Origin: Vibrio atlanticus
GTDB taxonomy: Bacteria; Pseudomonadota; Gammaproteobacteria; Enterobacterales; Vibrionaceae
Length of the DNA: 64,000 bases
Assembly (NCBI RefSeq): GCF_024347315.1
Contig: NZ_AP025461.1
Location: 248,001 to 312,000 of the forward strand
Reading direction: 5' to 3'
The notes below the pieces were generated by a model that saw only the letters and a list, made by a program, of their open reading frames with translations, was not told the DNA's origin and did no database searches. Below are positions 9,580 to 18,725 of this stretch, piece after piece. Positions within the stretch are counted from its first letter, which is position 1; each line of letters opens with the position of its first letter. Made by a program: the position numbers and the translations under genes.

Positions 9580-10446
9580 TCACATCCCTTTAAAAAGAGC
9601 TTGCGAAGCGCGACTGATCGGTAGCTTCTCGCCTGACACATACGCCGACATCTGGCCTGACAGCCCTTTCTTCACCTTATCAATGGCCGACACTTTAACC
9701 ACCACCGAGCGGTGGATCTGCCAAAATTCATCAGGATTGAGCTGGGCGATCAGCTCTTTTAGAGACACGCGAAGAATAAATTCCTCTAGCAAACCGCCTT
9801 GGCCCTTTTTAAATATAGACACGTACTTGTCTTCCGCTTTGAAGTAAGCCACATCATCGACGGCGATTAGGTGAATGTCTTCTCCAACGCTAGCCTTGAG
9901 CCACGTTAGATGTTTCTTCTGCTGTTGATAAAGGGGCTGCGATAGATAAGGAGGCTGCGTTTGCTGGGAAGACGATTGTGATAGCTGTTGAAGCTGAGCC
10001 ATTAACGCCGTGATATCGGGCTGTTCTGGCGTAATACCTGATTGTGTTTGATTGCTCGACAGACGTACTTGAACCTTCTGACAGGTAGCGAGTAGACGCT
10101 CTTCGTTGATTGGCTTCAGCAGGTAATCCATAGCATTGTGTTCAAAGGCTTTAACTGCGTATTCGTCATAAGCCGTAATGAACACAATCAATGGCGGCGA
10201 ATCTAGCTTGTTGAGTTGTTTCGCTAGTGATATTCCATCCAGCTCAGGCATACGAATATCGAGAAAAGCCACGTCTGGCTTAAGCTGCTGAATACTCTGC
10301 ATCGCCTCCAAACCGTTTTGTGCCTTACCGACGATCTCTAACTCCGGCCAAACCTCAGCCAAACTCTTGTCGAGATGGTGCCTTAACAGTGCTTCATCGT
10401 CTGCGATAATCGCCGTTACGCTCGGCTGTATTGCTGGGTTGTTCAT
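9580..10446 (-). CDS. LytTR-family response regulator
   Basis: 288-residue DNA-binding regulator. The N-terminal receiver domain has the acidic pair in [12 protein letters not shown] and the phospho-acceptor Asp in [13 protein letters not shown] (about residue 60). A Gln-rich linker covers about 135-170, and the C-terminal LytTR domain includes [11 protein letters not shown] and [15 protein letters not shown]. It resembles BtsR/YehT-type regulators. It is the last gene of the operon starting at 16393 and follows its probable kinase by 72 bases. LytTR proteins bind direct repeats; none could be assigned here. The likely target is its own operon or an envelope function, which is inference. Confidence 0.93.
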   Translation of the reverse strand: MNNPAIQPSVTAIIADDEALLRHHLDKSLAEVWPELEIVGKAQNGLEAMQSIQQLKPDVAFLDIRMPELDGISLAKQLNKLDSPPLIVFITAYDEYAVKAFEHNAMDYLLKPINEERLLATCQKVQVRLSSNQTQSGITPEQPDITALMAQLQQLSQSSSQQTQPPYLSQPLYQQQKKHLTWLKASVGEDIHLIAVDDVAYFKAEDKYVSIFKKGQGGLLEEFILRVSLKELIAQLNPDEFWQIHRSVVVKVSAIDKVKKGLSGQMSAYVSGEKLPISRASQALFKGM

Positions 10447-10518
10447 GGTTAGTCCTTTAAATTCACACTGTAAATCGTCTGTTTTTCGTCACTATTCTGT
10501 GCTTTTGGGGCTGTAATT

Positions 10519-11553
10519 CTAAGCGGCTGCGTCAGTCAGTGGTAACAAGATCGTAGAAACTACCCCGCCCTCAGCTTGTTCAGTAATCGTTAGGCTCGCC
10601 TTATCGCCATAAAGGGTTTCGATTCTTTGACGAATATTGCTTAACCCAACACCATGCCCCGTATTCGCAGAAGGCGTTTTCAGCCCTGAACCACTGTCTG
10701 ACACTTCAATCTTCAACTGCTCAGCTTGTTGAGTAATACGGATATTCACTTGGCCACCCGCCGCTTTGGGTTCGATACCGTGCGTGAGTGCATTCTCGAC
10801 CAAAGGTTGAATCAAGAACGGGGGAATCACCTGCAAATCGCTAATCTCGTGTGTTTCAATCGAGAACGCTAAGCGCTCACCCAAACGTATCTTTTGGATA
10901 TTAAGATAAGCGTCTAACAAGTCGACCTCTTGTGCGATGGTCGATTGCTCAGTGCGGCTGTTTTTCAAAGTCACACGCAACAAGTCGGTGAGTTTTTCGA
11001 GCATCAACTTGGCTTTCGCGCTATCACTCTCTATCAACACATTGATGGTCGCAAGTGTGTTGAACAAGAAGTGCGGTTCAATTTGGCTTTGCAGTTGCTT
11101 AAGCTGACTCAGCACCACTACCTTCTCTTGATCGGCCTGACGACGCTTGGCCACTTCCAATTCGTTATCAGCGCGTAGTTGTTGCTCTCGGGTATAGAAA
11201 TAGTAATAACAAACCGAACAGAAGATCACACCGAGCAAGACTACGGATTTAAGGTCAGAAATATTGGTTCCGAAATATCCGTTTAACCAGTAGTGCGCAT
11301 TCAAGGTACCAAAGGTCATCGCGATCACCATTGAGATACCCACTTCAAATACCCTGGATTCTGTTTTAAACAACTTAACCAGAATAAAAGAGGAACCTAC
11401 TGCGCTATAACCAAAACCAAAACTTATCGCGAGATTGACCACAAAGTCGCCGCCCCAAATCGTTTGTGTAGTGACGGCAATAACGAAACAAAACAGAGTG
11501 GTCAGCGTAAAGCTTTTGATCCATGAAGCCTGACGGTTTGGAGAAGTGTTCAT
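10519..11553 (-). CDS. LytS/YehU-type sensor histidine kinase
   Basis: 344-residue membrane kinase. About four to five N-terminal hydrophobic segments (residues 13-117) have no large periplasmic loop, so it probably senses within or near the membrane. A short coiled coil follows, then the His_kinase domain with QSQIEPHFLFNTLATIN (phospho-His in the PHFLFN box), and an ATPase domain with PLVENALTHGI and GHGVGLSNIRQRI. It partners the LytTR regulator just downstream. Its start overlaps the stop of the outer-membrane gene by one base (TAATG), which shows that the two-component genes are co-translated with the export genes. Confidence 0.93.
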   Translation of the reverse strand: MNTSPNRQASWIKSFTLTTLFCFVIAVTTQTIWGGDFVVNLAISFGFGYSAVGSSFILVKLFKTESRVFEVGISMVIAMTFGTLNAHYWLNGYFGTNISDLKSVVLLGVIFCSVCYYYFYTREQQLRADNELEVAKRRQADQEKVVVLSQLKQLQSQIEPHFLFNTLATINVLIESDSAKAKLMLEKLTDLLRVTLKNSRTEQSTIAQEVDLLDAYLNIQKIRLGERLAFSIETHEISDLQVIPPFLIQPLVENALTHGIEPKAAGGQVNIRITQQAEQLKIEVSDSGSGLKTPSANTGHGVGLSNIRQRIETLYGDKASLTITEQAEGGVVSTILLPLTDAAA

Positions 11554-12845
11554 TAAAATCGTCCTTTGATATTTAAAAGAATCATATGACTATCGGGTAA
11601 GTTGGCGTAAGCAGAATCACTTTTACCACCTAGAAAGCGTGCAGCAAGTTCCAAATCCAACGATGAATTGCCATTATCTAAAGCCTGATAGTTGAGCCAC
11701 TGAGTTGCAATAAAACCGCCATCTTGTGGAGACAACATTACATCAAACGTTGGCGTGATATCTTCAAGCCAGCCATGTGTCGAATCCAGAGACCAGTGAA
11801 ACATGATGTTGTGCTGAACCAAATTGGCGTGTTGGTACCCTTGAGCGTAAGAACTAGCCAGTGATGCTGTCATCGGATTAACCGACAAAGACTCGGCACT
11901 TTCTATTGCGCTTTGCCACTCAGAATGACTCCACGCTCGGCTATCAAACCAGTATTCCAACACCACATTGTGGCCAGTGTCATTGGCCCATGTTAATCCG
12001 GCTAACGCTTGATAAGCTTCGCCCTGCTCTTCAAGATAAACCGGTTTAAGCATTAAATCCGGCTGACTGTAGCCAAGGCTTTGTCGCTGATAAACCATCG
12101 AACCATGAAACTCCCAAGCGAGGTTCAACACCGACACTAAACTCGCCCCAAGCAAGCCGTGGCGTACATCGTCATAATAAGCGACCCATTGATACTCATA
12201 GTCACCCACAAGGTTGTAACGACGTAACCCAAATCCTTGTTGCTGGTTCTGCTTTTCGAATTCATTTACATCTTGGGAAGTCCATGATGAATCGCTGTAA
12301 AGCAGTGTCCACTCACCCGTCATATCGAACAATGACGCCGAAGCTACACCCGCGCCCTCTTCTGCGACAATACCCACTGGGTTTTGTCGATACGGCTTGA
12401 TGATGTCTAACGGTCGGTAGCCATAACCCACGCCCCAATCCAAACGAACCTTGCCAAGCGTGACATCGAGGTAGTGATCACCAACGACGGAATTCGACAG
12501 CTCGACACCACCTTGCCAAAACAACTCACGCACAATGAATTCAGACTCAAAGCTCGCGTCTTGTTGCTGAGGGTTGTTGCTTAGAATATCGTTGGCTTTC
12601 ACTGCGAACAGACCAAGCCAATTGCCATATCCAACCTCAAGATCCAGCAAGCCATTGAATGACTGACGATTATCAGACGCTAAAGGGCTGAATGGCGACT
12701 CTCTCGATTCAACGGCTTCTGCACTCAGTTGCCAGTCCCACGCCAAGCTCAGATCGTCCGCTTGAATCGTGTTACTCACACAAGACAATGCAAGCAAGGT
12801 AGCAACTGAATACTTGATGTGATACTTGCGGTTGATAGCTTTCAT
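11553..12845 (-). CDS. Putative outer-membrane beta-barrel protein
   Basis: 430 residues with a signal peptide (cleavage probably after ...NTIQA, near residue 29). The rest has alternating polar/aromatic strands, many Trp and Tyr, and a C-terminal phenylalanine (LLNIKGRF) typical of the BAM recognition signal. I do not recognise a named family. It sits between a LolA-like periplasmic protein and the sensor kinase, so it may be the outer-membrane end of the ABC system or a receptor for its cargo. Barrel assignment is by composition and termini only. Confidence 0.7.
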   Translation of the reverse strand: MKAINRKYHIKYSVATLLALSCVSNTIQADDLSLAWDWQLSAEAVESRESPFSPLASDNRQSFNGLLDLEVGYGNWLGLFAVKANDILSNNPQQQDASFESEFIVRELFWQGGVELSNSVVGDHYLDVTLGKVRLDWGVGYGYRPLDIIKPYRQNPVGIVAEEGAGVASASLFDMTGEWTLLYSDSSWTSQDVNEFEKQNQQQGFGLRRYNLVGDYEYQWVAYYDDVRHGLLGASLVSVLNLAWEFHGSMVYQRQSLGYSQPDLMLKPVYLEEQGEAYQALAGLTWANDTGHNVVLEYWFDSRAWSHSEWQSAIESAESLSVNPMTASLASSYAQGYQHANLVQHNIMFHWSLDSTHGWLEDITPTFDVMLSPQDGGFIATQWLNYQALDNGNSSLDLELAARFLGGKSDSAYANLPDSHMILLNIKGRF

Positions 12846-12854
12846 GGCACCCTC

Positions 12855-13655
12855 CTACAGCCCAGACACACTATTACGAGATAGATACGCAGGGTTGTAG
12901 TACTTATCAGCCAAGCTTTGTTCAATCACTTCGCGATACTCAATCACGGTTTTCTTACTTGGCTGTATCTTATCGAGCAAGGTCATCGACACCACTGTTG
13001 GTAATCCATCACGCTCGCCTTCAGTAAACCAAGCTTGCTTGGCTAGCTTTCCTGAGCGCAGATACAGATCCGCTTTAACTGGAAACGCTCGGTCTGCCGT
13101 TAACCACAGATCAATCGATTGATAGCTAGCACCCTTGGTTTTCGCCGCGAGCTTTAAGTGATGGGTATCGAGTGTCTCGCCAGTCGGCATCTCAACTTGT
13201 TGCTCGGCAACCCACTCACCTTGGTAGTCTTCGCTCCAAGTGAGTGTCGAGATATCGCCCACCGAGGCTTCACCCAACAATTTTTGCATCGGTGTGATAC
13301 GAATTGGTCGGCGCGATTTCGGCATCAACAGCCAGTAATTATCTTCAATCATCAGCATCTTCTGACCTGCCTCGACAGCCGATTTGAACACGACCAACGA
13401 CTCTCGGTTTGGTCTTGTGTAGACGTTGTACTCACGGGTTTTATCGAGCTGTTCGTCTTGATACAGCGCCACCAAAGAAACCACCTTAGACGCTTGTGCA
13501 CTGTTCAAACGGTAGCTATCGGCCTTAGCGATCATATCAGTGGCTTGTTGTGAATCGACTGCCCAGCTTGGAGTTGATGCTAGAGCCAAAACCAACACAG
13601 AGCCCAACGCGAAAGCCAAACCCAAGGTATTGAATGAACGAGTTAATTTACACAT
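12855..13655 (-). CDS. LolA-like outer-membrane lipoprotein-sorting domain protein
   Basis: 266 residues with an N-terminal signal peptide (hydrophobic 12-27, cleavage near STPSWA). The mature part resembles the LolA-like family annotated as outer membrane lipoprotein-sorting proteins: a single half-barrel with YNVYTRPNRESLVVF, MLMIEDNYWLLMPKSRRPIRITP and a C-terminal DKYYNPAYL. It probably carries a lipid or lipidated cargo across the periplasm between the ABC permease (overlapping upstream gene, 8 bases) and the barrel protein (9 bases downstream). It is not the housekeeping LolA. The cargo is unknown. Confidence 0.8.
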   Translation of the reverse strand: MCKLTRSFNTLGLAFALGSVLVLALASTPSWAVDSQQATDMIAKADSYRLNSAQASKVVSLVALYQDEQLDKTREYNVYTRPNRESLVVFKSAVEAGQKMLMIEDNYWLLMPKSRRPIRITPMQKLLGEASVGDISTLTWSEDYQGEWVAEQQVEMPTGETLDTHHLKLAAKTKGASYQSIDLWLTADRAFPVKADLYLRSGKLAKQAWFTEGERDGLPTVVSMTLLDKIQPSKKTVIEYREVIEQSLADKYYNPAYLSRNSVSGL

Positions 13656-14946
13656 AAACCAGTGCCTCCGTGATTGGCTTATTCACGCCTTTGCGAGCAG
13701 AGAAATAAGCAGCCAGCAAACATATCGTCAGCACACCTAAGGTGGCGTAACCAACCAATTCTAATGAGAAGTAAATGTTGAGTGGGTAGCCTTCGCTTCG
13801 ACCCGGAGGTGGTGGCATTTGTATATCAACCACCAGCAATAACAGCGACACTAAGCCACTCACGATTGCGCCAATCGCACTGCCAATCAGTGCCAGTAAC
13901 CCCGCCTCTTTTAAAAAGCCTGCGACGATTTCAGAGGGGTAACTACCCAGTGCCGACAAGGTGCCGATTTCACGAGTGCGTTCCGTCACCGACATGGTCA
14001 TGGTGTTAAACAGCGACACGAATACCACCAATGCCATCACCGCACCCATGATGCCGAAGATCCGGTCGTAAAGATCTTTAACCTTGGTGTAGAAAAACGC
14101 GCGATCTTGCCACGGAGTGATCTCGATCTCTGTGCCTTGATCGTTTTGGCTAGCGCTATTTCGATCTAAAGCAGTTTGAATACGCTGTTGAACAGTCGAG
14201 GTCTTGTTGGTTTCAAATAGGAACACCGACAAGGTACTGACTTTGTCTGAGGCCAAAAGCTCTTGTGCGGTGGTGATATGAACATACAGCTGACGCTTAT
14301 CCAGCTCAGGCACCCCTGTCGAATAGATACCCTGCACCTTAAAATCAAAGGCATTCAAAGCGCCATCACTGGTAGTGGCAAGCAGTGTCACCCAATCACC
14401 AACGGCAACTTTAAGGTTACGAGCAAGATCAGTTCCCAGCATTACTTGTGGCTCTTGGCTGTCGTATCTTGGTGATTTCACATCCGACAGGGTTTGCCCG
14501 CTGCGCACATCTAAGAAAGGACCTTTCATGTCAAACTCACGCTCATTCACGCCCGTTCCCATAAAAATGGTCGATTTGCTGCCATTAGAAACCAAACCGC
14601 TGAAGTAAACTCGCGGCTGCACACCACGCACATCACTATCGCCAATGATGCTCTTGGTTAGCGCTTGAGCCTTGTCTAGACCATTGCTCAGCGGCATGTC
14701 TTCATCTTGTTCAAAGTATCCCGGCGTGCTCAAAGTAAGATGACCAGTATCTCGAGCGGTCGACTCTCTCAAAGATTCGTAGGTATAAAGCCCATAACCA
14801 CCCGCACTAGTCAGTGCAAATACGGCAATCGCGATTATCAACACTGAAAGCAAACTACGACGGCCATTTCTTAATAAGTTAAGCCACGCCAAACGCACCG
14901 AAGTTGGAAGTAAAAACGTGCTCATTCTTTGTGTTAACTTGCCCAT
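13648..14946 (-). CDS. ABC transporter permease, MacB/LolC-E (FtsX) type
   Basis: 432-residue inner-membrane protein. One N-terminal membrane segment (about 29-52) is followed by a large periplasmic MacB-like core, then three C-terminal segments (about 295-320, 345-375, 400-420) with the FtsX motif region ERTREIGTLSALGSYPSEI. This is the type VII ABC topology that pushes periplasmic cargo mechanically or extracts lipoproteins. It overlaps the ATPase gene by 13 bases and the LolA-like gene by 8 bases, so it is one tightly coupled unit. Cargo is not evident from sequence. Confidence 0.92.
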   Translation of the reverse strand: MGKLTQRMSTFLLPTSVRLAWLNLLRNGRRSLLSVLIIAIAVFALTSAGGYGLYTYESLRESTARDTGHLTLSTPGYFEQDEDMPLSNGLDKAQALTKSIIGDSDVRGVQPRVYFSGLVSNGSKSTIFMGTGVNEREFDMKGPFLDVRSGQTLSDVKSPRYDSQEPQVMLGTDLARNLKVAVGDWVTLLATTSDGALNAFDFKVQGIYSTGVPELDKRQLYVHITTAQELLASDKVSTLSVFLFETNKTSTVQQRIQTALDRNSASQNDQGTEIEITPWQDRAFFYTKVKDLYDRIFGIMGAVMALVVFVSLFNTMTMSVTERTREIGTLSALGSYPSEIVAGFLKEAGLLALIGSAIGAIVSGLVSLLLLVVDIQMPPPPGRSEGYPLNIYFSLELVGYATLGVLTICLLAAYFSARKGVNKPITEALVYV

Positions 14947-15632
14947 GAGATTGCCTCCGTGGTTGCAGGTTGTGGCGCCAGTTGACCGTCGATAAGTTCA
15001 ATGACTCGATCGCAGCGCTGTGCCATTCGTGGATCGTGCGTTGCGACAATAAAAGTCGTGCCCATTTCGTGGCCGAGCTCTTTCATAATGTCGATCACTA
15101 GGTTAGCGGTGTGACTGTCTAGGCTTGCGGTCGGCTCATCGGCAATCACTAGGCTTGGGTTGTGGATCAGTGCTCTGGCTATCGCGACACGTTGCTGTTG
15201 GCCTCCGGAAAGATTATTTGGGCGATGATGCACATATTCACCTAGCCCAACACGCTCTAACATGTCTTGCGCTCTGGCCTGTTGTTCTTGTTTCGAGCAT
15301 TGGTTCAACATCAATGGATAAGCGACGTTCTCAAGCGCCGTCATCACAGGAACAAGATTGAAACGCTGAAATACAAAACCCAACGACTGACGACGAAAAC
15401 GTGCAGCGGCGATTTGCTCTGTCGGATACGGTTGGTCATCAATATTGATTTGCCCTCGATAGTCCATATCCAACAAACCAAGAACATTCAAAAGTGTACT
15501 TTTTCCAGACCCAGACGGCCCACACAAGGCCACCATTTCACCGCGTTGGATGTGTCCATCGACCCCGTTTAATGCATCAACACGTTGACCGCCAGTCACA
15601 TACGCTTTGCCGATACCTTTAAATTCAATCAT
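14934..15632 (-). CDS. ABC transporter ATP-binding protein, LolD/MacB type
   Basis: 232-residue ATPase. Walker A is GPSGSGKST (near residues 39-47), signature [15 protein letters not shown], Walker [13 protein letters not shown], and the switch histidine is in ATHDPRM. The gene order ATPase-permease-LolA-like-barrel suggests a lipoprotein- or lipid-handling exporter rather than a drug pump; no MacA-like adaptor is present. ATG is used with the signal AGAGGACAACGAA before it. Confidence 0.93.
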   Translation of the reverse strand: MIEFKGIGKAYVTGGQRVDALNGVDGHIQRGEMVALCGPSGSGKSTLLNVLGLLDMDYRGQINIDDQPYPTEQIAAARFRRQSLGFVFQRFNLVPVMTALENVAYPLMLNQCSKQEQQARAQDMLERVGLGEYVHHRPNNLSGGQQQRVAIARALIHNPSLVIADEPTASLDSHTANLVIDIMKELGHEMGTTFIVATHDPRMAQRCDRVIELIDGQLAPQPATTEAISWAS

Positions 15633-15718
15633 TTCGTTGTCCTCTGATTACCCATCATTCTTAAGCGTTCGCAGTTGTTAATGAGCTTTAGTAAACCGCT
15701 ATTTAGCACTCGCAGCTG

Positions 15719-16393
15719 TTATTTGGCTTTCGCTATTAGGGCCTTCGCCGTCATTGTCTCGATGTTGCCAGCATCAGCAGTTTCCATTTGTTCTAGCCAC
15801 GCTTGTGCTTGCTTAAGATCTTCAGCACGAATCGACGCCGTGATTGCGTAACGGTAAATCCACGAGGTCGCAGCGAAGTGTTGTTGCTGGAAATCATCTT
15901 CCGCAAGTAACGAGAGGAACAGGTCATAACCACGATCGAAATGGTTAAACATGTCTGGCAGAGAGGTGTAAGTAACGGCGGCCATGGCGCGAGTTAGGTA
16001 AGAATCTGGCAGCCCTTGAACACGAGGTTGCTCATGAATCGGTTGATCTTCGCTTTTAAGCAGAACCAATGATTTATCAATGGTTGATAAGCCCTTTTCC
16101 ACATACTTCATCTTGTTCCAAGGCAAGAACGCGTCACGCCCCATTAAGGTTTCTGTGCTTCCTAAATACACCAAAGTCAGTGGTGTCGCGCCATCTTGTT
16201 GTAACGTGTCATTCAGGCGTTCGTAAGCCACCTCAACCAGATCTTCATTGCCTTGCGCGGCTTGATTGTAGATGTCAAGAACGTCTGAACTTGGGTTCGC
16301 TAAAGCTAACGACGGTGCAAACGAAACAAGCGCAATCAAAAATGAGCGCTTAAATTGAGAAGTAAATGAATAAGTAGTACTTGCAGTAGCCAT
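15719..16393 (-). CDS. Secreted TPR-like protein, first gene of the exporter operon
   Basis: 224 residues with a long n-region and a signal peptide ending near ALA-NPSS (about residue 32). The mature part is all helical with TPR-like spacing (LDIYNQAAQGN, VYLGSTETLMGRDA, QAWLEQMETADAGNIETM). No named family is recognised. It lies 86 bases upstream of the ATPase on the same strand without an intervening terminator, so it is probably the periplasmic accessory of the exporter. The first 8-13 residues may not be translated (a later start is possible). Confidence 0.75.
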   Translation of the reverse strand: MATASTTYSFTSQFKRSFLIALVSFAPSLALANPSSDVLDIYNQAAQGNEDLVEVAYERLNDTLQQDGATPLTLVYLGSTETLMGRDAFLPWNKMKYVEKGLSTIDKSLVLLKSEDQPIHEQPRVQGLPDSYLTRAMAAVTYTSLPDMFNHFDRGYDLFLSLLAEDDFQQQHFAATSWIYRYAITASIRAEDLKQAQAWLEQMETADAGNIETMTAKALIAKAK

Positions 16394-16527
16394 GATTTCT
16401 AATCCCTTTCAAATGTTGACGTTGAAAGGTTAACTAGAATTTGTCGTGCAGTTTTATCAATGCGACGAATGGTAATAATGAGGAGTGAATGGTTTAGAGA
16501 GGGTGTGAGTGGGAATATACGTGAAAG

Positions 16528-16556
16528 TAAAAAAGCCTCCACATACTGGAGGCTCT
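16528..16556 (-). terminator. Terminator of the sugar operon
   Basis: Stem AGCCTCCA/TGGAGGCT with a 5-base loop (16534-16554), followed by TTTTTTACTTT on the minus strand. It is 25 bases beyond the sugar-porter stop codon and isolates the exporter operon from the sugar operon. Confidence 0.85.
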
Positions 16557-16580
16557 ATCTATATTAACAACAACTAATCG

Positions 16581-18026
16581 CTATACTTGCTTTGGTTGAA
16601 GTTCTTTACCTTCGACCTCTTTTATATCAAATCGTTGCTTTAACTCTTTCTCGATGCTTTCTAAACTGCGATTTGCTGTCTCAGGAAGGATTTTGATGGC
16701 AAACCAAACTTGGCCAAGCAAGATAATCGCGAACATGATGAACAGTGCCGATGTTCCAAATGATTCTCTAAAAGCTGGTGTAAATGAGTTCAAGATAACA
16801 CCTTGAATCCAGATTGCTGCCGTTGTTATTGAGACCGCGCGGCCACGGACTGAAGTTGGTAAAATCTCAGCTGAAATCGTGAACTTCAGAGGACCTAAAC
16901 CTAGTGCTGTGAAGGCAACAAAGAACGCCATTAATCCAACAATCAACATCGGTGGAGTATCCGGTCTGTCGAAGAATATCGCTAGGCCGATAAGACAAAC
17001 GAAACAACCAAGTGCAGAAGTTATCAGCATTTTTCTGCGGCCTACTTTATCAATGAATACCATTGAAAGTGAGGTGAAGATGACACTTACTAGACAAATC
17101 CAACCAAATCCGCCAAGTGCTGACCCCTGACTTCCCATAATTTCTTCTAGCATGACTGGACCGTAGTACATAACAACAGTCACACCAGACCATTCAGACC
17201 AGATGGCCAGTAGTACACCGGTCATCAAGCCAAAGCGCATTACAGGATTTTTGACTAATTGTTTGTACGATCCTGCTTTTTCAGAGCGAATTACCTGTCG
17301 ACATTCAATGATAGCTTCTTCCGCTTCGCCTTTAGTTAGGAGCTTTTTGAGAATGTTAGCTGCTTCTTTTTCTCTCGATTTAGATATCAACCAACGAGGG
17401 GACTCTGGAAAAAACACGACCAAAGCAAGGAAGATGACTGCTGGCAAAAACTCAACAGAGAACATGCCACGCCAATTTTCAGTAATAAAGAAGTGATCCA
17501 GGTAATGACCAGTGACAACGGCAGATTGGCTGTAATCAACAATAAGTGTGTTGGTAACAACCGAACACGTTAAACCGATAACGATGGCAACTTGAAATAA
17601 GTTACTGAGTTTTCCTCTATGTCTTGCTGGAGCAACTTCTGCAATGTACATCGGGCAAACTACAGTTGCGATACCAATACCAAAGCCACCTATGATACGA
17701 GCCCAAATCAGTAAGTTGAATGAGTCTGCGTACATACAACCAAGCACTGATACGATAGCTAATATAGCACCTAGCATCAGAGGTTTTTTACGCCCAGCAT
17801 AGTCCGCAATAGGGCCAGCAATTATACTACCAAATAGGCAGCCAACGAGCGCTGAAGATACATACCAGCCCTGTTGTAAGGACGATAACTCAAACTGTTG
17901 TGTGATTTGTGTAATCGTGCCGCCAATAACTATGGTGTCCATTCCAAATAGGAATCCACCAATCGTTGCCGCGGCGCAAATGAATGTCAAAAAGAACATT
18001 TTCTTATTGCTTTCACTAAGAATCAT
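16581..18026 (-). CDS. MFS sugar porter
   Basis: 481-residue, 12-segment major facilitator of the sugar porter (SP) family. Motifs seen: GRKKPLMLGA after segment 2 (loop 2-3), PESPRWLISK in the central loop, GRRKMLITSA between segments 8 and 9 and a PETANR-type ending (ILPETANRSLESIE). It is the last gene of the aldolase-kinase-kinase-porter operon. The neighbouring GH32 enzyme has no signal peptide, so the porter may import intact sucrose or a related fructoside as a proton symporter. Substrate is inferred from context only. Confidence 0.9.
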   Translation of the reverse strand: MILSESNKKMFFLTFICAAATIGGFLFGMDTIVIGGTITQITQQFELSSLQQGWYVSSALVGCLFGSIIAGPIADYAGRKKPLMLGAILAIVSVLGCMYADSFNLLIWARIIGGFGIGIATVVCPMYIAEVAPARHRGKLSNLFQVAIVIGLTCSVVTNTLIVDYSQSAVVTGHYLDHFFITENWRGMFSVEFLPAVIFLALVVFFPESPRWLISKSREKEAANILKKLLTKGEAEEAIIECRQVIRSEKAGSYKQLVKNPVMRFGLMTGVLLAIWSEWSGVTVVMYYGPVMLEEIMGSQGSALGGFGWICLVSVIFTSLSMVFIDKVGRRKMLITSALGCFVCLIGLAIFFDRPDTPPMLIVGLMAFFVAFTALGLGPLKFTISAEILPTSVRGRAVSITTAAIWIQGVILNSFTPAFRESFGTSALFIMFAIILLGQVWFAIKILPETANRSLESIEKELKQRFDIKEVEGKELQPKQV

Positions 18027-18068
18027 TTGATCTCTCCATGAGAATTGTAGGGTACATGGGACGCTGTT

Positions 18069-18725
18069 CTAGTGCGTCTGGATTACGTAGTCTGCGTTTG
18101 ATTCGTATTGTTTTATTTTTAACGCATTGACTAGATCCACGCGCTCGGTTTTATCGAGCGCCTCTTGTTTCGACTTTCCACCAGCCAAGTGTCTTGAGAT
18201 TAATCGCTCTCTGAGTACTTCCTCACTTGCTGTGAGAAAGATCTTTAAGTCAATTAAATCACTGACAGGTCGCCAGTCTTCATCGGTTGAGTAGATGTAA
18301 TTGCCTTCGAGTAAAATAATTTGAGTGTCCGGCTCAATTAAAAAACCTTCAACAATTGGATCGTGTAACTCACGACAGTATTTCGGCCAAAAGAATGCGT
18401 CAGTGTTTGGCGTCACCGCTTCGGAAAGCAAATGTGCCAACGAGGTTACATCAAATGTTTCGATGCTACCTTTGACTGACGTCAGTCCTTTCTCTTTCAG
18501 TACTGAGTTGGGGTAGTGAAAGCCGTCCATTGGACACAGTTGGGCTTTAAATCCTAACTGTGACAGTCCAGATAGTAGGGATTCAGACAACGTTGATTTA
18601 CCCGTCGCTGGTGCACCAGAGATACCAATGACAAGAACCTGTTTCCCAGACTCTTGGTAGGTGTTGGCGACCAGTTGAGGAACGCTTGCAATGTCATCAC
18701 CCGTTAGCGAATATGTTTTAGCCAT
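18069..18725 (-). CDS. P-loop sugar/nucleoside kinase (uridine kinase/phosphoribulokinase-like)
   Basis: About 218 residues. The P-loop is GISGAPATGKST near the N-terminus, with CPMDGFHYPN and the Walker-B-like strand QIILLEGNYIY. It resembles the YggC/FrcK group, sometimes called fructose transport system kinase. The start at 18723-18725 was preferred over an ATG eight codons upstream because AGGA lies eight bases before it. It overlaps the PfkB gene by 22 bases. It may add the second phosphate to a ketose or ketose phosphate before the aldolase. Substrate unproven. Confidence 0.82.
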   Translation of the reverse strand: MAKTYSLTGDDIASVPQLVANTYQESGKQVLVIGISGAPATGKSTLSESLLSGLSQLGFKAQLCPMDGFHYPNSVLKEKGLTSVKGSIETFDVTSLAHLLSEAVTPNTDAFFWPKYCRELHDPIVEGFLIEPDTQIILLEGNYIYSTDEDWRPVSDLIDLKIFLTASEEVLRERLISRHLAGGKSKQEALDKTERVDLVNALKIKQYESNADYVIQTH

